Source: Cricetulus griseus
Taxonomy: Eukaryota > Chordata > Mammalia > Rodentia > Cricetidae
Assembly (NCBI RefSeq): GCF_003668045.3
Contig: NW_023276806.1
Span: forward strand, 259,820,537-259,884,536
DNA: 64,000 nucleotides
Reading direction: 5' to 3'
The notes beneath the pieces were generated by a model, which saw only the letters and a list, made by a program, of their open reading frames with translations, did no database searches and was not told where the DNA came from. Positions 44,201 to 55,639 of the stretch are shown piece by piece. The position numbers and the translations under genes are program-made. Every line of letters starts with the position of its first letter. Position 1 is the first letter of the stretch.

Positions 44201-46750
44201 CCAGGAAGCCCCAGACGACACACAGGGTACACCTTGTCTTGGTTTAGACTCTGCTTGTCCTTTAGGGTGTATAGATTCTAAGGGACCTCCCCGCCCCCCC
44301 CCCGGAGTTTCTGTGTGCTTAGAAAGGAATATCTGTTATTTTTATCTATTTTATCTTTCAAACTTGCTCCGTAGCTGACTCTGGCTTTGCACTCTGCCTT
44401 CAACTCCCAGGTGCTGGGTGCAGATGTGCACCACTTCATCTTGTTTAACTATTTCTTAGGCAGTGTAATTTATGGAAACTGGTAGTCTAGCATCACCACA
44501 CTTAGCCTTGGAGGATGCCCAGGCACCATAGTTTATGAACTTGCCCAACATCCTGCTGAGTGGAAATCAGTCTTCTGTAGAACTTGCATGGGTCAGGAGC
44601 AGCAGTCACTCTTGGCAGAGATAGCTGTTGGGTGGGCTGAACTAGAGAGGCGCCTTAGCAGCTCTGTGCACAGTGAAGTGAAGCAAGTGTTAGCAGGTAG
44701 GCAGCCATAGACTTTTCACAGATGCAACACAATGGGCTGTTTAACCTTCTACAGTGAGTTTCTGATGAGTTATTCAAGAGGGGTATACTCCTGACATACT
44801 GCCGTGGTCTTGCACACGTATGACATCCTATGGGCAGCTCATTGGGAAACAGGAATTCTTTGATTTTTAGAATCTGCAGTTCTGGAGAGTTTCTTAAGAT
44901 GGAGCATCGCTAACAAGGCCTTCTTCCTGCACCTGCATGTCATTTGGAGCCCTCCCTTGCCTAATGTGCATCACCTTGTGCGCTAACTATTGCTCTTCCA
45001 GGATGCTGACAGCATTTATGTGTTCTGCCGTCTCCGTCTCCCTTCTTTCACTAATGTGCCAGGTACCAGTGCTCGCCAGACTTCCTGAGACCTCAGGACC
45101 TGCCTTTCTGTTGCAGTTTTCAGATTTGATCTCAACTGGAGAGGAGTGCCTCAAACCCAGGATTTCTAGGTTGTTTCTGGAGGGAACAAGTCCTCCCAGA
45201 GCTGCCAATATAACTTAGTGTGGTGCTTAGTCAGTGAGTAAGGGCCTAGGTTCAGTTTCCAGCACTGCAGAAGCAAACTTGCTACCCCCCCAACCCCCCA
45301 CCCAAACCCTTTTTGCTGGCAGCTAAAGCTCACAAAGTGGTCCTTGCCCGATGTTCCTTGCTTCCAGGTGAGCTGCTTGGATAGTTTATAATCCCCCAGC
45401 GCCATCTGTTGCTGCCTCCCCTATAATGACTATGTAATCCATGGCTTTGAAGGTAACGCCTTCACCACGCTGAAGATCAGCTTGCCAAGGTTCAGAAGAG
45501 GCCAGCTCTATAAGACATCCATTCATCCATCTATCCTTCCTTCCTTCCTTCCTTCCTTCCTTCCTTCCTAAATTAAATAATGAGAATTAGCTTTTGGATT
45601 TGGAACAGACACATATATATTTATGTTGTCGGGGTGGTTTTTTGTTTTGTTTTGTTTTTTGGTGTTTTTTGTGCAGCGTGACTAGAAACTGAGGCAGCTC
45701 TACTGACTTGATTCCAGAATGTTAGGAAGTCTTAGCCCAGACCTTGTCCTGTGGCCCTTGCTGGCTTTGTCTCATCTCCTGTTTTGTTGTATTTGTGCTG
45801 CAGAAGAGCCATGTCCTTTTGCTTCAGTCCCACACTTCGAATTTTAAGTTTATCAAGTGCTTAGGTATATAGATTTAACTTTCCCATTTAAAAGAAAAGG
45901 CTAAATGTGTTTGTTTCTGTCTATGAATTTATGAAAATAGCAGCGATTTCCCCCCAAAAGTTAAAATAGCAAAACTGCATCCTCCTCCCCGGTTCCCATG
46001 TTCATTTATCATTATTGTAACACTCAGATTTCTCTCAGATCTGTGATGGCTATTTCCATCACAAACAGATATGATGTGAAGAAATCACATGATTTCTCTC
46101 CTGTGTATTTTTACATGATTTAGAAGTGTGTCCATAATTCCAGGTCCTGCCAGACTTGTAGAGTCCAGGACCCAGAAATGCAGAAAAGTAAGGTGAGGTA
46201 TTTCCATCTAGTATCAGAAACGAAGCAGCCTTGTCCCGTCTTGTAGATGTTAGGACATTGCCATCTCAACATTGCCATCAAAAACAAAGCAGAGTCATCC
46301 TGTCTCCTGGCAGGCCTGTGATGCAATCTCAGGGAAGGTCTCTGGCAGGGGCAGAGGTCTTAGGTTGACAGCATTGCCTTCCTGTGTTTTGTGATCACAC
46401 TTAATGGTAAGATGGCAAATTTCAGCGTACATTTTCAGGTGATTCCTTAATTGTTTTTGAAGACATGGGGTCCTCAAGGTCTCCTCTTTGCTAGTTAGAC
46501 TGCTCACACACCAGGCTGGAGTTGTGGAGACTTCAGCTTCCTGAGTGCTCAGACGGACGGATGTCTGACAGCTCTCCTGTCACTTTCCTTTACAGAGCAC
46601 AAGCTGGCCCCTGAGTGGACTGTCATCACAACCTACAAGAACCTGCAGCATCATGGCTACAACACATACACCTTCCTAGACCTGAACCTGGACCTCTCCA
46701 AGTTCAGGATGCCGCAGCCCTCGTCAGGACGAGAGTCACCTCGACACTGA
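36729..46750 (+). CDS. Ndufv3: Ndufv3, complex I accessory subunit (flavoprotein 3), short and long forms
   Basis: NDUFV3 is an accessory subunit of the NADH-oxidising N module of mitochondrial complex I, on the matrix arm next to NDUFV1 and NDUFV2. Coding exons are 36729-36776, 37945-38065, optional 43132-44226 and 46596-46750. Exons 1-2-4 give 107 residues; including exon 3 gives 472, in line with the known short and long mammalian isoforms. The N-terminal MAVPLLLRGGRIPALK with basic residues fits a mitochondrial presequence. The conserved C-terminal part encoded by exon 4 (TYKNLQHHGYNTYTFLDLNL region) is the piece that docks on complex I. All junctions are GT-AG, with phase 0 after exon 1 and phase 1 after exons 2 and 3. 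No stop or frameshift was seen. Confidence 0.97.
36780..37940. other. Ndufv3 intron 1
   Basis: No SINE recognised. Non-repetitive sequence without coding support. Confidence 0.5.
37945..38065 (+). CDS. Ndufv3: Ndufv3 coding exon 2
   Basis: 121 nt; AVFLEARVFRELSSTVLLST completes the presequence, then a Lys/Ser-rich linker. Acceptor CCCCAG, donor AAAG|GTGAG, phase 1. Confidence 0.95.
38153..38318 (-). repeat. B1 SINE
   Basis: Minus B1 'ctttgagacagggtttct' to 'caccaccaacgcccag' in Ndufv3 intron 2. Confidence 0.94.
38404..38568 (+). mobile_element. URR1 hAT-Charlie DNA transposon
   Basis: 165 bp with terminal inverted repeats CAGTGGTTCTCAAC and GTTGAGAACCACTG. It is flanked by 8-bp duplications CTCTGGAT (38396-38403) and CTCTAGAT (38569-38576), 7 of 8 matching. 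This is a complete non-autonomous copy. Confidence 0.93.
38580..40245. other. Ndufv3 intron 2, first half
   Basis: Unassigned intronic sequence with a (CTGT)n patch near 39950-39965 and a T-run at about 40074-40087. No gene supported. Confidence 0.45.
40252..40457 (-). repeat. B3/B2-class SINE
   Basis: TG-rich tail complement, 'gctgttgtgagccaccca' body, 'gccaggctgtctctccagccc' head. Confidence 0.82.
41156..41335 (-). repeat. (TC)n(TG)n microsatellite with B4/ID-like SINE
   Basis: TC tract to about 41184, TG tract 41184-41229, then 'ggattgaactcagggccttg' and 'cactgagctacacctcagcc', an ID/B4-type head in minus orientation. Confidence 0.8.
41535..41765 (-). repeat. Degenerate B1 plus ID/B4-like SINE
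   Basis: A minus B1 remnant ('gtgtagaccaggctagcttc') joins 'gaaccctggaccttgtgcat', an ID/B4-like head. Confidence 0.65.
41770..43130. other. Ndufv3 intron 2, end
   Basis: No repeat assigned apart from short (TTTG) and T-runs near 42390 and 42436. A branch/pyrimidine region precedes exon 3 at 43132. Confidence 0.45.
43132..44226 (+). CDS. Ndufv3: Ndufv3 cassette exon 3 (long isoform)
   Basis: 1095 nt, exactly 365 codons, phase 1 at both ends, so skipping or including it keeps frame. The acceptor is TTTCCCAG|AT. The encoded segment is rich in Lys, Pro, Ser and Glu and looks disordered. It includes a Ser-rich then acidic run at about 43416-43482 (eight Ser in a row, then TSSDSDSDGEG). The donor is weak (CAGG|GTACAC). 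The open frame continues upstream to 42996 and past the donor to 44378, but those parts are intronic. Confidence 0.93.
44380..46590. other. Ndufv3 intron 3
   Basis: Contains a (TTCC)n tract at 45535-45569 and otherwise unassigned sequence. Frames here overlap on both strands and are not supported. Confidence 0.5.
46596..46750 (+). CDS. Ndufv3: Ndufv3 terminal coding exon 4
   Basis: 155 nt with the stop TGA at 46748-46750. It encodes EHKLAPEWTVITTYKNLQ, then the conserved NTYTFLDLNLDLSKFRMP segment, and ends GRESPRH. It follows TTTACAG. Confidence 0.97.
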
Positions 46751-46830
46751 GCTCAGCTCACGGTGGCCCCGTCTCGGTCCTGTGAATTCATTGCCTATGA
46801 GAATAAAGAGTCACAAAGTGCAGTGTGTCG
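46751..46830 (+). other. Ndufv3: Ndufv3 3' untranslated region and polyadenylation signal
   Basis: AATAAA at 46802-46807, 52 nt after the stop, with a GT-rich stretch from about 46819. This gives a very short 3' UTR of about 75 nt. Confidence 0.85.
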
Positions 46831-46834
46831 TTAT

Positions 46835-47320
46835 TATCCCTTACAGCTTCCAGAGTATGAATTAGGAACACTGATTATTTGTGTAGAGTCTATATCATTC
46901 AGTGGCCTCCAGGGGCCACAGTGAAGAAATGTTCACAGTTCTTCTAGATTAGAATCTGTGGCTCCTTGAGACAATAAACTGCATCACCCCTAACAAGGAC
47001 TGAGGGACTTTGTCTGCTAGGAGCAGCTGGCTGTCTGTGACATCTCTCTTCAATTGCAAGTCTATAACCAGCCAGAGGGATCCATAACATGAGAAGAGCA
47101 AAGTGCCTTCAGGCCCCCTCAGCCTCACACTGATGGGTAGTAGGGTGTTGATAAAATGTAGTGGTGACTTGTAGGTCTGAGTCTCAGCCTGGATAAACTG
47201 AGGGTAGGAGTTACACTGGTTGTAATTAATACGTCACAAAAGAAAAATGGGTGTGAGAGAAAAAGTAGAAATGGGATAGGAATTACACCGATTGTAACTG
47301 CTAAGTTGCAAAAAATTAAG
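46835..47320. other. Intergenic spacer beyond Ndufv3
   Basis: Nothing recognised except a repeated 'aggagttacactggttgtaa' / 'aggaattacaccgattgtaa' pair at about 47206 and 47278. Confidence 0.4.
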
Positions 47321-47321
47321 G

Positions 47322-47500
47322 GGGCTGGAGAGATGGCTCAGTGGTTAAGAGCACTGACTGTTCTTCCAGAGGTCCTGAGTTCAATTCCCAGCAACCACAT
47401 GGTGGCTCACAACCACCCTGAATGAGATCTGGTGCCCTCTGCTGGCATGCAGGCAGAAGACCGTATACTAAATAAATAAATAAATAAAAATATCTTTAAA
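47322..47500 (+). repeat. B2 SINE
   Basis: Low-divergence full-length B2 from 'ggggctggagagatggctca' to an (AAAT)n tail. It is among the youngest-looking B2 copies here. Confidence 0.96.
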
Positions 47501-47504
47501 AAAA

Positions 47505-48350
47505 TTAAGTAAGCACGTATACTAGGGGTTACACTGATTCTTAGCTGTTGTGCTACAAAAAACATGCGCGTGCATGTGTGCATACATCTATACATACAGA
47601 GGGAGAATGTGTCCAGACTGGCCTCCAGCTCGACCCTCCTGCCTCAGCTTCCCTACTAATGGGATATAAATGTACTACCACATCTGAGGGGACAGAAGAG
47701 CCTCTGGTGGCCAAAGCTGACTAAGCAATGAGCTGCTCAGAGGTTCATGTAACTAACCCCTGTCACTCAATGGAATTCAGACAGTGCTGCTGTGACTGCC
47801 AATGGTTCTCAGTACTAGGCACCCTATGGGGGCCAGGAGATTGACTACAGTGACAGCCAAGATCAGCTCTTGTCCCTCAGGTGACAAGTATAGTCTGCCG
47901 AGGCGTTATCTTAGGTTTTTTTTGCCAGCCTTTTCACAGGTTTGCTTGGGGCCTATGCTAGGGTTTTATTTAACCTATAGCACGGCAGGCCCAGAACCTG
48001 GTTTTGAGGGTAGGAGTGAGTCGCTGACCATCATGTTTCTACATCCATGCTTCTCAGAATTAGTTCAAGTGGAAAACTCACCAAATGATACTGTGGTCCT
48101 CTGTTGGTTTTATGCCCAGCACGAGGCTTGGCAGTTAACTCAGCAAGGGTCTTCTAATCACATTGTGAAAGTTACTCTTCCAGTCTTATATGCCCATATG
48201 ATGTACTCTAGTGCTCCTCTCCCTCCCACCGAACCACTTCTCATCAAGTCCCCTCCTACTTTGATGTGTTTTTGTGTGTGGCCCACTTCATTGAACTAGG
48301 GTTGCTTATGTGAGTGTGGGTTGGGACTCCTCCCTGGAGCAGGAGTGTCT
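47505..48350. other. Intergenic spacer, no gene recognised
   Basis: A 165-codon plus frame at 47802-48299 lacks domain features and conservation clues. Confidence 0.4.
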
Positions 48351-48351
48351 C

Positions 48352-48762
48352 AGAGTTTCCATTGCTGCGATAAAACTCAATGACCAAAAGCAACTTAAGG
48401 TGGAAAGGGTCTATTTCATCTTACAGCTTAGCAGTCCATCACTGAGGAAAGCCTGGGCAGGACCTGAAAATAAACTAAAATGAAGCAGGGGCCATTGAAG
48501 AACCCAATCTACTGGTTTGCTTGCCGTGGCTTCCTCAGCTTGCGTTCTTATGTAACCCAGGACCACATGCCTAGGGGTTGCATGGCCCACAGGGAGCTTG
48601 GTTCTCCATTAACCATTAAGTCTAGACAATGCCATGCAGTCTTGCCTACAGGCAATCTGATGAGGCAGTTCTTTCAATTGAGGGTCCTTATTCCCAGGTC
48701 TGACCTTATCTAGGTTTGTGTCAAGTTGACAAAACAAACAAACAAACAAACAAACAAACAAA
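48352..48762 (-). repeat. Old rodent L1-like (Lx-type) 3'-end repeat
   Basis: 'ttgctgcgataaaactcaatgacc' through 'gtgtcaagttgacaaaaca' is a widespread rodent repeat that I attribute to the 3' end of an old L1. Orientation and subfamily are tentative; it ends in (CAAA)n at 48731-48762. Confidence 0.6.
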
Positions 48763-48764
48763 AG

Positions 48765-49448
48765 ACCTACAAGCACAGTGTCGACTTAAGAGTGACTGTG
48801 CCCCTGAGGAATACGACCACACTCCACCCCTTGACCGCTAGCAGCTTCACAGGGAGGAACTGGGCCACATGACCCCGCCCCCTGCTATCCATGATCCTTG
48901 CTGATTGACTCAGGCTAGTGTGAGTAGCCTCTTCTGCTCTAGATGACACTTCACAGCCCTCCTCCTCATCTTCTGGCTCTCACATCCTTTCCACCCCTTG
49001 TTGCAAAGATATTTTCTGAACTTTGGATGAGGCGGGATGGATATAAATGTCCCATTTAGAACCAAGAACAGTCACTTTTTCTCAGCCACTTAACCAGTTA
49101 TGAGTCTCTGCATTAGCTGTCACCCACTATAAAGAGAATCAAGACAGAGAAGAATGATTGTGACTGCGTCTCACCTGTCATCTTGGGTCTCCTAATCACA
49201 TTTCTTATTAAACTACTTAAACACTGCCAAATGTAACAACAGTGGAAAACAGTAAGAATTTCTGGAATTCACCACACTATGTCTCCCTGGATGGAGATGG
49301 TGTGAGGCAAATGTACCCATCTTTAATGTTCAGACTTTTGGGTTAGTTTAACAGCTTCTCAAAACCAGGCTCATTTCTGGTTTTGAGACAATACATTGCA
49401 TGTAGCAATGTATTGAGGGATGTAAAGCCTTGGATGGGAAGGGATATA
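48765..49448. other. Intergenic spacer, no gene recognised
   Basis: Nothing recognised. Confidence 0.4.
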
Positions 49449-49450
<2 letters not shown>

Positions 49451-49500
<50 letters not shown>

Positions 49501-49612
49501 ACGCACACACATGTTACAGAACACATGTGGAGGTCGGAAGAAAACCAGGGGAAAGAACTCAGGTCACCAGGGTTAGCAGCTCCTACCCTCTGAGCCATCT
49601 CTCTGGCCCCAA
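49451..49612 (-). repeat. (TG)n microsatellite and B3/B4-class SINE
   Basis: TG tract 49451-49499 then a minus SINE ending 'ctctgagccatctctctggcccc'. Confidence 0.85.
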
Positions 49613-49984
49613 GAATGAGTACATTTTGATCTGAACAGGAATCACAAGACTTGAACCATCTCGCCTGGGAACTGGTCCCTCTGGGCTGTCTCTGCCTCCT
49701 TGGCAGCTGGCTCACTGCCCATTGAAAGGGCTGAAAGACAACCACAGGCAGCTCCAGTCATGGTCACAGCTGGTGCCTCCTGGGTACTCCATCTGGTAGC
49801 GCAATACAATGGCTATCCTCAGAGTCAGTTTGGGGGAGTGGATGGGGTGTCTGTTGTTTTCCCCGGCTCCAAGGATTACTGCCAGAGCATCTGTGTGGCT
49901 TGAGCTTGCCTGTGCTTGGAGTCACCGTGTCAGGTTTCCAGATTCCGACCCAGAGTCATGCACTATGCTCTTATTCTGCTTTTC

Positions 49985-49992
49985 CTCTGGCT

Positions 49993-50028
<36 letters not shown>

Positions 50029-50618
50029 ATTTCCAACAATGACAACTCTTATACAAAGCATCCAAGCACAGGACACAGAACTGCAGCAAACAGCATTCTT
50101 ATGGTTACTAACAGACATGAGAACGTCCACCCTCTTTGAGACACCTGCGCTCACTGGTGACTCTGCTTCGACGTTCTCCTGCAAAGCACACCACAAGCTC
50201 AGTCCATGTTCGCAGCCCGTCAGCTTCAGTTCACGTGCCCACAATTCCAGATCAGTAACAGAGGAGAGCACACACCATACAGCATTCACAGCAGTTGACA
50301 GAGGGGAGGGAAGTACAATTTCACTTAACATTCAACCAAAGTGGGTTTTCTAAGAACAAAACTCAAAGTCTTCCAACAGATGTGGATGTCCTTTGATGCA
50401 AAAACATTCATACATTATTGGCAATCATTGCTCTCTGCACCAAAGCCACAGGATTGGGTGACACATCTCTCCAAGTTAAAAAAAAATATCCATTTTGCAC
50501 CACCAAGACTCTGCACCCGCTCTCTCCTGTCTTCGCTCATACTAGCCTTTCATGTCTCCATACCACCATCAATCCCACACAAGGTTTCAAAAGTTCAAAC
50601 AGCTCTGGCTGAATTTTT
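49985..50618 (-). pseudogene. 5'-truncated processed retrocopy, parent gene unknown
   Basis: The plus strand shows a 29-T run (49996-50024), then 578 bp of unique sequence. Flanking duplications are CTCTGGCTGAC+T-run (left, from 49985) and CTCTGGCTGAATTTTT (right, 50603-50618), 15 of 16 matching. The right copy is followed by AA, so the target is TTTTT|AA, the L1 endonuclease type. This is a minus-strand, poly(A)-tailed L1-mediated insertion. The body lacks coding character and looks like a 3' UTR. No AATAAA is seen just before the tail. I cannot name the parent gene. Confidence 0.78.
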
Positions 50619-50619
50619 A

Positions 50620-52700
50620 ACCCAGTTTGACATGTATGACTATGGTTTCTGTTTTCCTGTCACCTGCTACCCTGGCATCTTTTCTAGATGCTGCTCCCTC
50701 ATACTTGGTGCAGATACCCATGGACGGGAGCAGGTTGTATACAAAGTCACCTCAACCTTTAAAGATAGCAGGAGCCTGCCCTGCTGTGTCTGTTGGAAAG
50801 TCACTATAAACACCATAAACACTAATAGCTTGTGTCCCGCTGGCCTCTTTCTGGCCGCAAAGTCAAAAGCAGACCCAGGTCCCCTCAGCAGAATCTGGCT
50901 TGTACACAAACAAGCCAACGTTCAGAAGGTGTGCTCAGTGCCCCTGAGGTTACTCTGCAAGGATATAGAGTTTGAACACTTAGCTTCTGTTAAGGCCGGA
51001 GAGCAAATGCTCACCACCCTGGCAGGAAATGCAGTAGACTTGGCTTGGCAGGACTCATAAAGTCTAAGTTCTGGTCTCCTCTTCCCAAAGCCCTCCAAAG
51101 TACAAGGCTATCCTTAGCACTACCCTTGGGTACTGAAAGGGGGCAGTGTGCAAGACCTTGTCTGTGAGGCCATGGTTTGTCAGTCCTGGGAATCAACCTG
51201 GGTGTCACCATGGTTTCCTTAGCAAAAGGATGGTTAGAGTGAAGCTGAAACAGAGTGCTTTAGATACCTGGCACCTTCACCCTAACCCTCCTGTTCACTC
51301 TCCTCTCACCTTTGTTCGAGAAGGGCCCAGAAATGCTATAATGTAAAATGTTTGCAACAGCTAACAAGAGTGATCATCACTTCAGAGGCCTGGAAGAGGC
51401 CTTATTTTATTTTATTTTTTTAATTTAGTTTTTTTTTTCTTAGCCTACAGCACTTGGTACTGGCACATTCAGGGTGGTACAACTGTGAACCAAGGAGGTT
51501 TATTTTAAGTGCCTCTTGGCTGTTAGTATTGTGACCCTGCATCCAAAGAAAGACACTGAACCTTCTCTGAGTTTATAGGAAGGAACAGCAAGCAGCACAC
51601 GGGGAAGCCTTGCAAGGGACCTGCAGGATGGGAGTGAGCAGGTAAGAGGCAGGCTGTGGGAAAGGGGGTATTCAAGGCCTTAGTGAGTCCAGGCACAGGT
51701 GATGAGAGCTAGAAGCTGTGGTCACAGCTTGAGGCTAGACCAAACTGTGAGGGTTGAGCTCTAGCCTCTGGGAGAACTCTGCTCCTGTGTGTTACTAAAA
51801 ACAAAAAACCCTCTACAGTTGAAATTCTCACTCCCCCACCCCCAACTGTGGTGGCAGGAGGGGCAGTGGCAGAGATGGAAGGGCTGGAGAAGGCAGGTGT
51901 GGGCTTGTGATTCTGTTCCCACTTTGATAGTAAAAGACCTTGAAAGCTCCTACTAGTCACATGCAGAGTGGCATAGGAGAGGAAGCTCAAGCTGGTGAGG
52001 GTTGGGACACTGCCATGCTCAAGCCAAGGATGGTAAAGTACCAGCTCAGACTGGCAGCCAGGGCGCTTGGAGCTGATGACACTGAGTTCAGCCGTCATCT
52101 TGAAGGCAGTCGGGCCATGGCCTTTCCAACCTCGTACCCATGGTGACGTGGGGTGCCAGTCCCTTCCATGTGTTGTCCGATAGGTGCCTCTGCCCTGCTG
52201 CTCATCAGGATGAGAGCTCTGCAGCGTGAGCCCCAAGGGCGAGCTGCTTGGGTTATAGCTGTGATCTTGGACTATCCTTCTAAACGTTCTTCAGATGATC
52301 GTGTATGGCCTGGCCTGTGTCTGGAACGTGTTTTCTGTGACACATGGTCTTCATTTTTTTCCCACCTAGACACGTGACCACCGTCGCCATCGGTTATTCA
52401 CCTTTCTTCTGTACCACTGTCTGGCTGTCTCTGTGCAGACATGTATCAGTTACAGCGAAAAGGCTGGGTCAACTGCAGAGCCCCCTCACAGATAGAATTT
52501 GGACTAAACAATCATGGAAGTCAGATCACATCGAACTGCTCAAAACAGTGATGGTGAGAATGAGTTAACCTAAAGATCCAGAGAGAAGGAGGGCTGGATG
52601 GCAGCTCAGAGAGCATCACCCACCTTCCAGAACAAGCAGTCACCACTGTCACAACTGGGTACCCAGCACTTAAGGAAATGAGATAAACAGAAACTGGTGG
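50620..52700. other. Intergenic spacer, no gene recognised
   Basis: Contains A/T-rich stretches at 51400-51440. The 239-codon plus frame that enters it from 50341 is a chance read-through across the retrocopy border. A 175-codon minus frame at 51709-52236 has no support. Confidence 0.4.
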
Positions 52701-52705
52701 ACGAG

Positions 52706-52905
52706 GGCCAGTGAGATGGCTCAGTGAATAGAGGCACTTGCTGCTAAGTCTGATGACCTGAGTTCAAGCCCCAGGGCCTACATAGTAGAAGGAAAGAACC
52801 CATCTCACAAGTTGTCTCTTGGACATATCCACAGCATGGACATATCCACAGACATACATACACACATGTGCACATTAAATAAATGTCATTAGAAATAAAG
52901 GTGGA
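52706..52905 (+). repeat. B3/B2-class SINE
   Basis: 'gccagtgagatggctcagtg' head, 'ctgatgacctgagttcaagc' body, then a short duplicated 'tggacatatccaca' and an A-rich end. Confidence 0.87.
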
Positions 52906-53039
52906 GAGTAATTGAGGAAAACACCTGATTTTGACCTTGGACCTTCACACAGGTATACACGCCTACACTAATGAGTACATACACTACACACACCACAAAC
53001 ACCAACAGAACCCAGAAGCAGGTGGCACAAGGCGAAGGC

Positions 53040-53574
53040 AGAGCTCTTTGGAGGTTCAGGCCATGACAGTTTGTTATGATAAATCTTTCCGCCAAAAGCT
53101 GCCCGAGCCCTACTGCCACGTGGGTGGTCTCCGCCAGCCGCCTGAGTTCTGCCTGCAGAGTTAGGGCCCCAAATAGTACACAGAGACTTGTATTATGTAC
53201 AAATGTTGCTTGGCCAATGACTAGGATTCTCATCTGTTAGCTCAGTCTTATTTATCATAAATCCATATATTTTATAAGACTTATCTTATCAGACGCCTTC
53301 CATTGGCCTCCTCCCTTGTCAGTGGATCACATGGCGTGCTGAAGGAAGAGCCAAGGGGAAAGGGGGCCACTTCCTGCTTGTCCTTCCTTAAATATGAGTC
53401 TCCCTGCTATGTCACTTCCTGTCTAGATCACCACATCTTCACTACATTTCCCAGAATCCTCTTTGACTCCTAGTTCCGCCTAACTTGTTGCCTCATTGGC
53501 CAAACAGTACTTTATTCAACAATCAATAAGATGAACATACACAGAAGTACATTCCCCATCAACAGTTCCTATAT
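53040..53574 (-). mobile_element. Probable solo LTR (ERV), family not assigned
   Basis: The minus strand starts TGTTGATGGGGAATGTAC near 53574. An AATAAAG near 53513 lies close to that start. CCAAT-like boxes, a TATA-like TTATAAAATATA near 53275 and 'ctatttggggccctaac' near 53170 follow. The pattern fits a rodent LTR, but the left border is uncertain. Confidence 0.5.
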
Positions 53575-53579
53575 GGGAA

Positions 53580-55635
53580 GCCCAGAGAGCTTCCTTCCTT
53601 GCTGCTGTATGAAGATGCGGTCAGCAGGCACCGTGTAGTCCAGTCCTAGATCATTTTGAAATGACTCCAAACACCGTTGGATACACGGGGGCATATGCAT
53701 CACTGGGACATGAATTTGGAGGGAAGTCCACCTCCATCACACCTTACCAGACCCCACAGCGGGTCATCTGTCTCAAGTTCAAGATCCAACACCTGGCCTG
53801 ACAACAACCAAGGGCTTGAGTGACACTCAGAGCTGAACTCTGAGCTGATCTCCCAAGCTTCTTCCCCACAAGCAGCACCATGCAGTATGAACACTCTTGT
53901 TCCCAGTGGGAGCACTCAAATAACCTAGTGTGAGCACTCATGTGTCCTGTGTGAGCACTCAGGTCAGCATCCCCCCCACCCCCATTCCGATGCACTAGAC
54001 ACACCCATCTCAGAGAGACTCCTGACTTTAGTCAGGCTTGACATGCTGCAGGCTTGGTGCCAGCCACATCCAAGGTCCAGGTTGCTCTCTTCCGCACCCC
54101 TTGTTAGGCACCGTGAACAAAAGGAAGTTAGCTTCTGTGTGCTTGGTCAGTCATGTGACCCATGAACTCAGGCCTGCATCATCTCCTTATTTTAACTTTA
54201 CAAGACAACCAGGGGAGTGGCCCTTGGCAGACTAAATCTGCCGCCTCCCTGATCTTGGACGCCCCAGTTCTGGAACTGAGGAACGAGTCTGTTGTTTACA
54301 AGCCACACCACTAATGGCATTTTGTTGCGGCAGCCCATATGGGCTGACAAAGACAACTCCGCTTCCCTTGGCAGATTCCCAGCCAGCTGCTGCTCCCACA
54401 CAGCCAAGGGGAACGTGACGGAGCCGGAGTGGAAGGATCGCTCCCATTATGTGTACTGGAAATGTCTTCCACACATTGAATAGCTCGACTGCGCCCGCAC
54501 CTCCCCCATCAGCGTCTCAGAAGTCCTCCTCTGGCTGGGCCGAGAACACGAACAATGTTCATAGAAAGTCTCAGCCTTGCATGTGGGGATGTGTGGCACG
54601 CTTGATGGGACAGTGATGAGGAAAGTCGATGTGAAATGAGCTTATTAGCCCCCTTCCCTCGGCTCCTCCTCCTCCCTCCCGCCTCCCGCCTCCCCCCTCA
54701 TCAGTCCCCTTTGTCTCCTACACAGTTTTGATTCTATTTTCATGTCATCTGTGCATACATGGTGGTTTTATGAGTCTGTACAAGGTCTAGGATCCACAAA
54801 TGAGAGAAAACGAAGGATTTTTGTTTTTCTGAGAATGACCTGATTCACTTAAATAGGTTATCTCTGGTTGTGTGGCCATGACCTCATGTAACTCAGTATA
54901 ATGAAATGCTATAATAAAAAAAATAAATAAAAGAGAAATGTGGACTGGCAGTGTTCATTTACCTTTGGCAAAAAAATTAATATGATTTTCCTAAGAGTTG
55001 GAAAAAATTACAAAGCATTACCGCTAACATATTTTTACTGTCAGTATCACATTGATGAGCAGGAGGTAGCGATACAGCTGATCCTCATGTCGCCTTGAAA
55101 TGATGCTGACCCAGCTAGTGACAGCCCCAACCAAGCTCACGCAGCTCCCTCCGCCGCCCGCCTTAGCACACCGGTGTCCAAGATTCTAGTTCTCCACTAA
55201 GGGAGGTCTATGATCTGTCTACGACCTACCAAGACATGTCTCCAGACTTTGTCTTTCCAACTCAACAGGAGGTGGACGAGGCACGCATAGATGGGCCATC
55301 ATTCTCAATCCCTGTTCCTTGACAGCATGCATTCCTGAAAACATGACACTCCGACAAAGGCCATGGAGGACACCTCAGTCACCACAGTTTATGTATGTAT
55401 GTAAGACCAGGAAAACATGGCCACAAATACTCACCGTGGCTTGGTCAAAGGCTTTATCGTGCTTGAGCCACATTTTTGCTGTGTGTTCTAGAGAGTGCAG
55501 CATCCATGGATGAGCATCCGGGTAAGCTAGGCTAGGGCGCTTGTGATGGTCGAGACAGTGGCTAGGACAGTCACTGACTATAGCGTCTGTGCTTCTACTT
55601 TTTCCAAACCTCCTCCTGTGGCTGAGTGCATCCCC
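53580..55635. other. Intergenic spacer, no gene recognised
   Basis: Includes CT-rich tract 54655-54712 and an A-rich patch 54915-54940. No supported gene. Confidence 0.4.
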
Positions 55636-55639
55636 TAAA

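Noticed and set aside
43613..44221. 202-codon antisense frame over Ndufv3 exon 3
   Set aside because: Mirror frame of a real coding exon; no independent support.
44227..44378. Extension of the Ndufv3 exon 3 frame past the donor
   Set aside because: The extension loses the Lys/Pro/Ser-rich character, and the phase-1 junction to exon 4 at 44226 gives the conserved C-terminus.
50341..51060. 239-codon plus-strand frame, the longest outside recognised genes and retroviral gag
   Set aside because: It starts inside the minus-strand retrocopy and crosses its right target duplication at 50603-50618, so it is a chance fusion of two unrelated sequences. It shows no domain and lacks a promoter.
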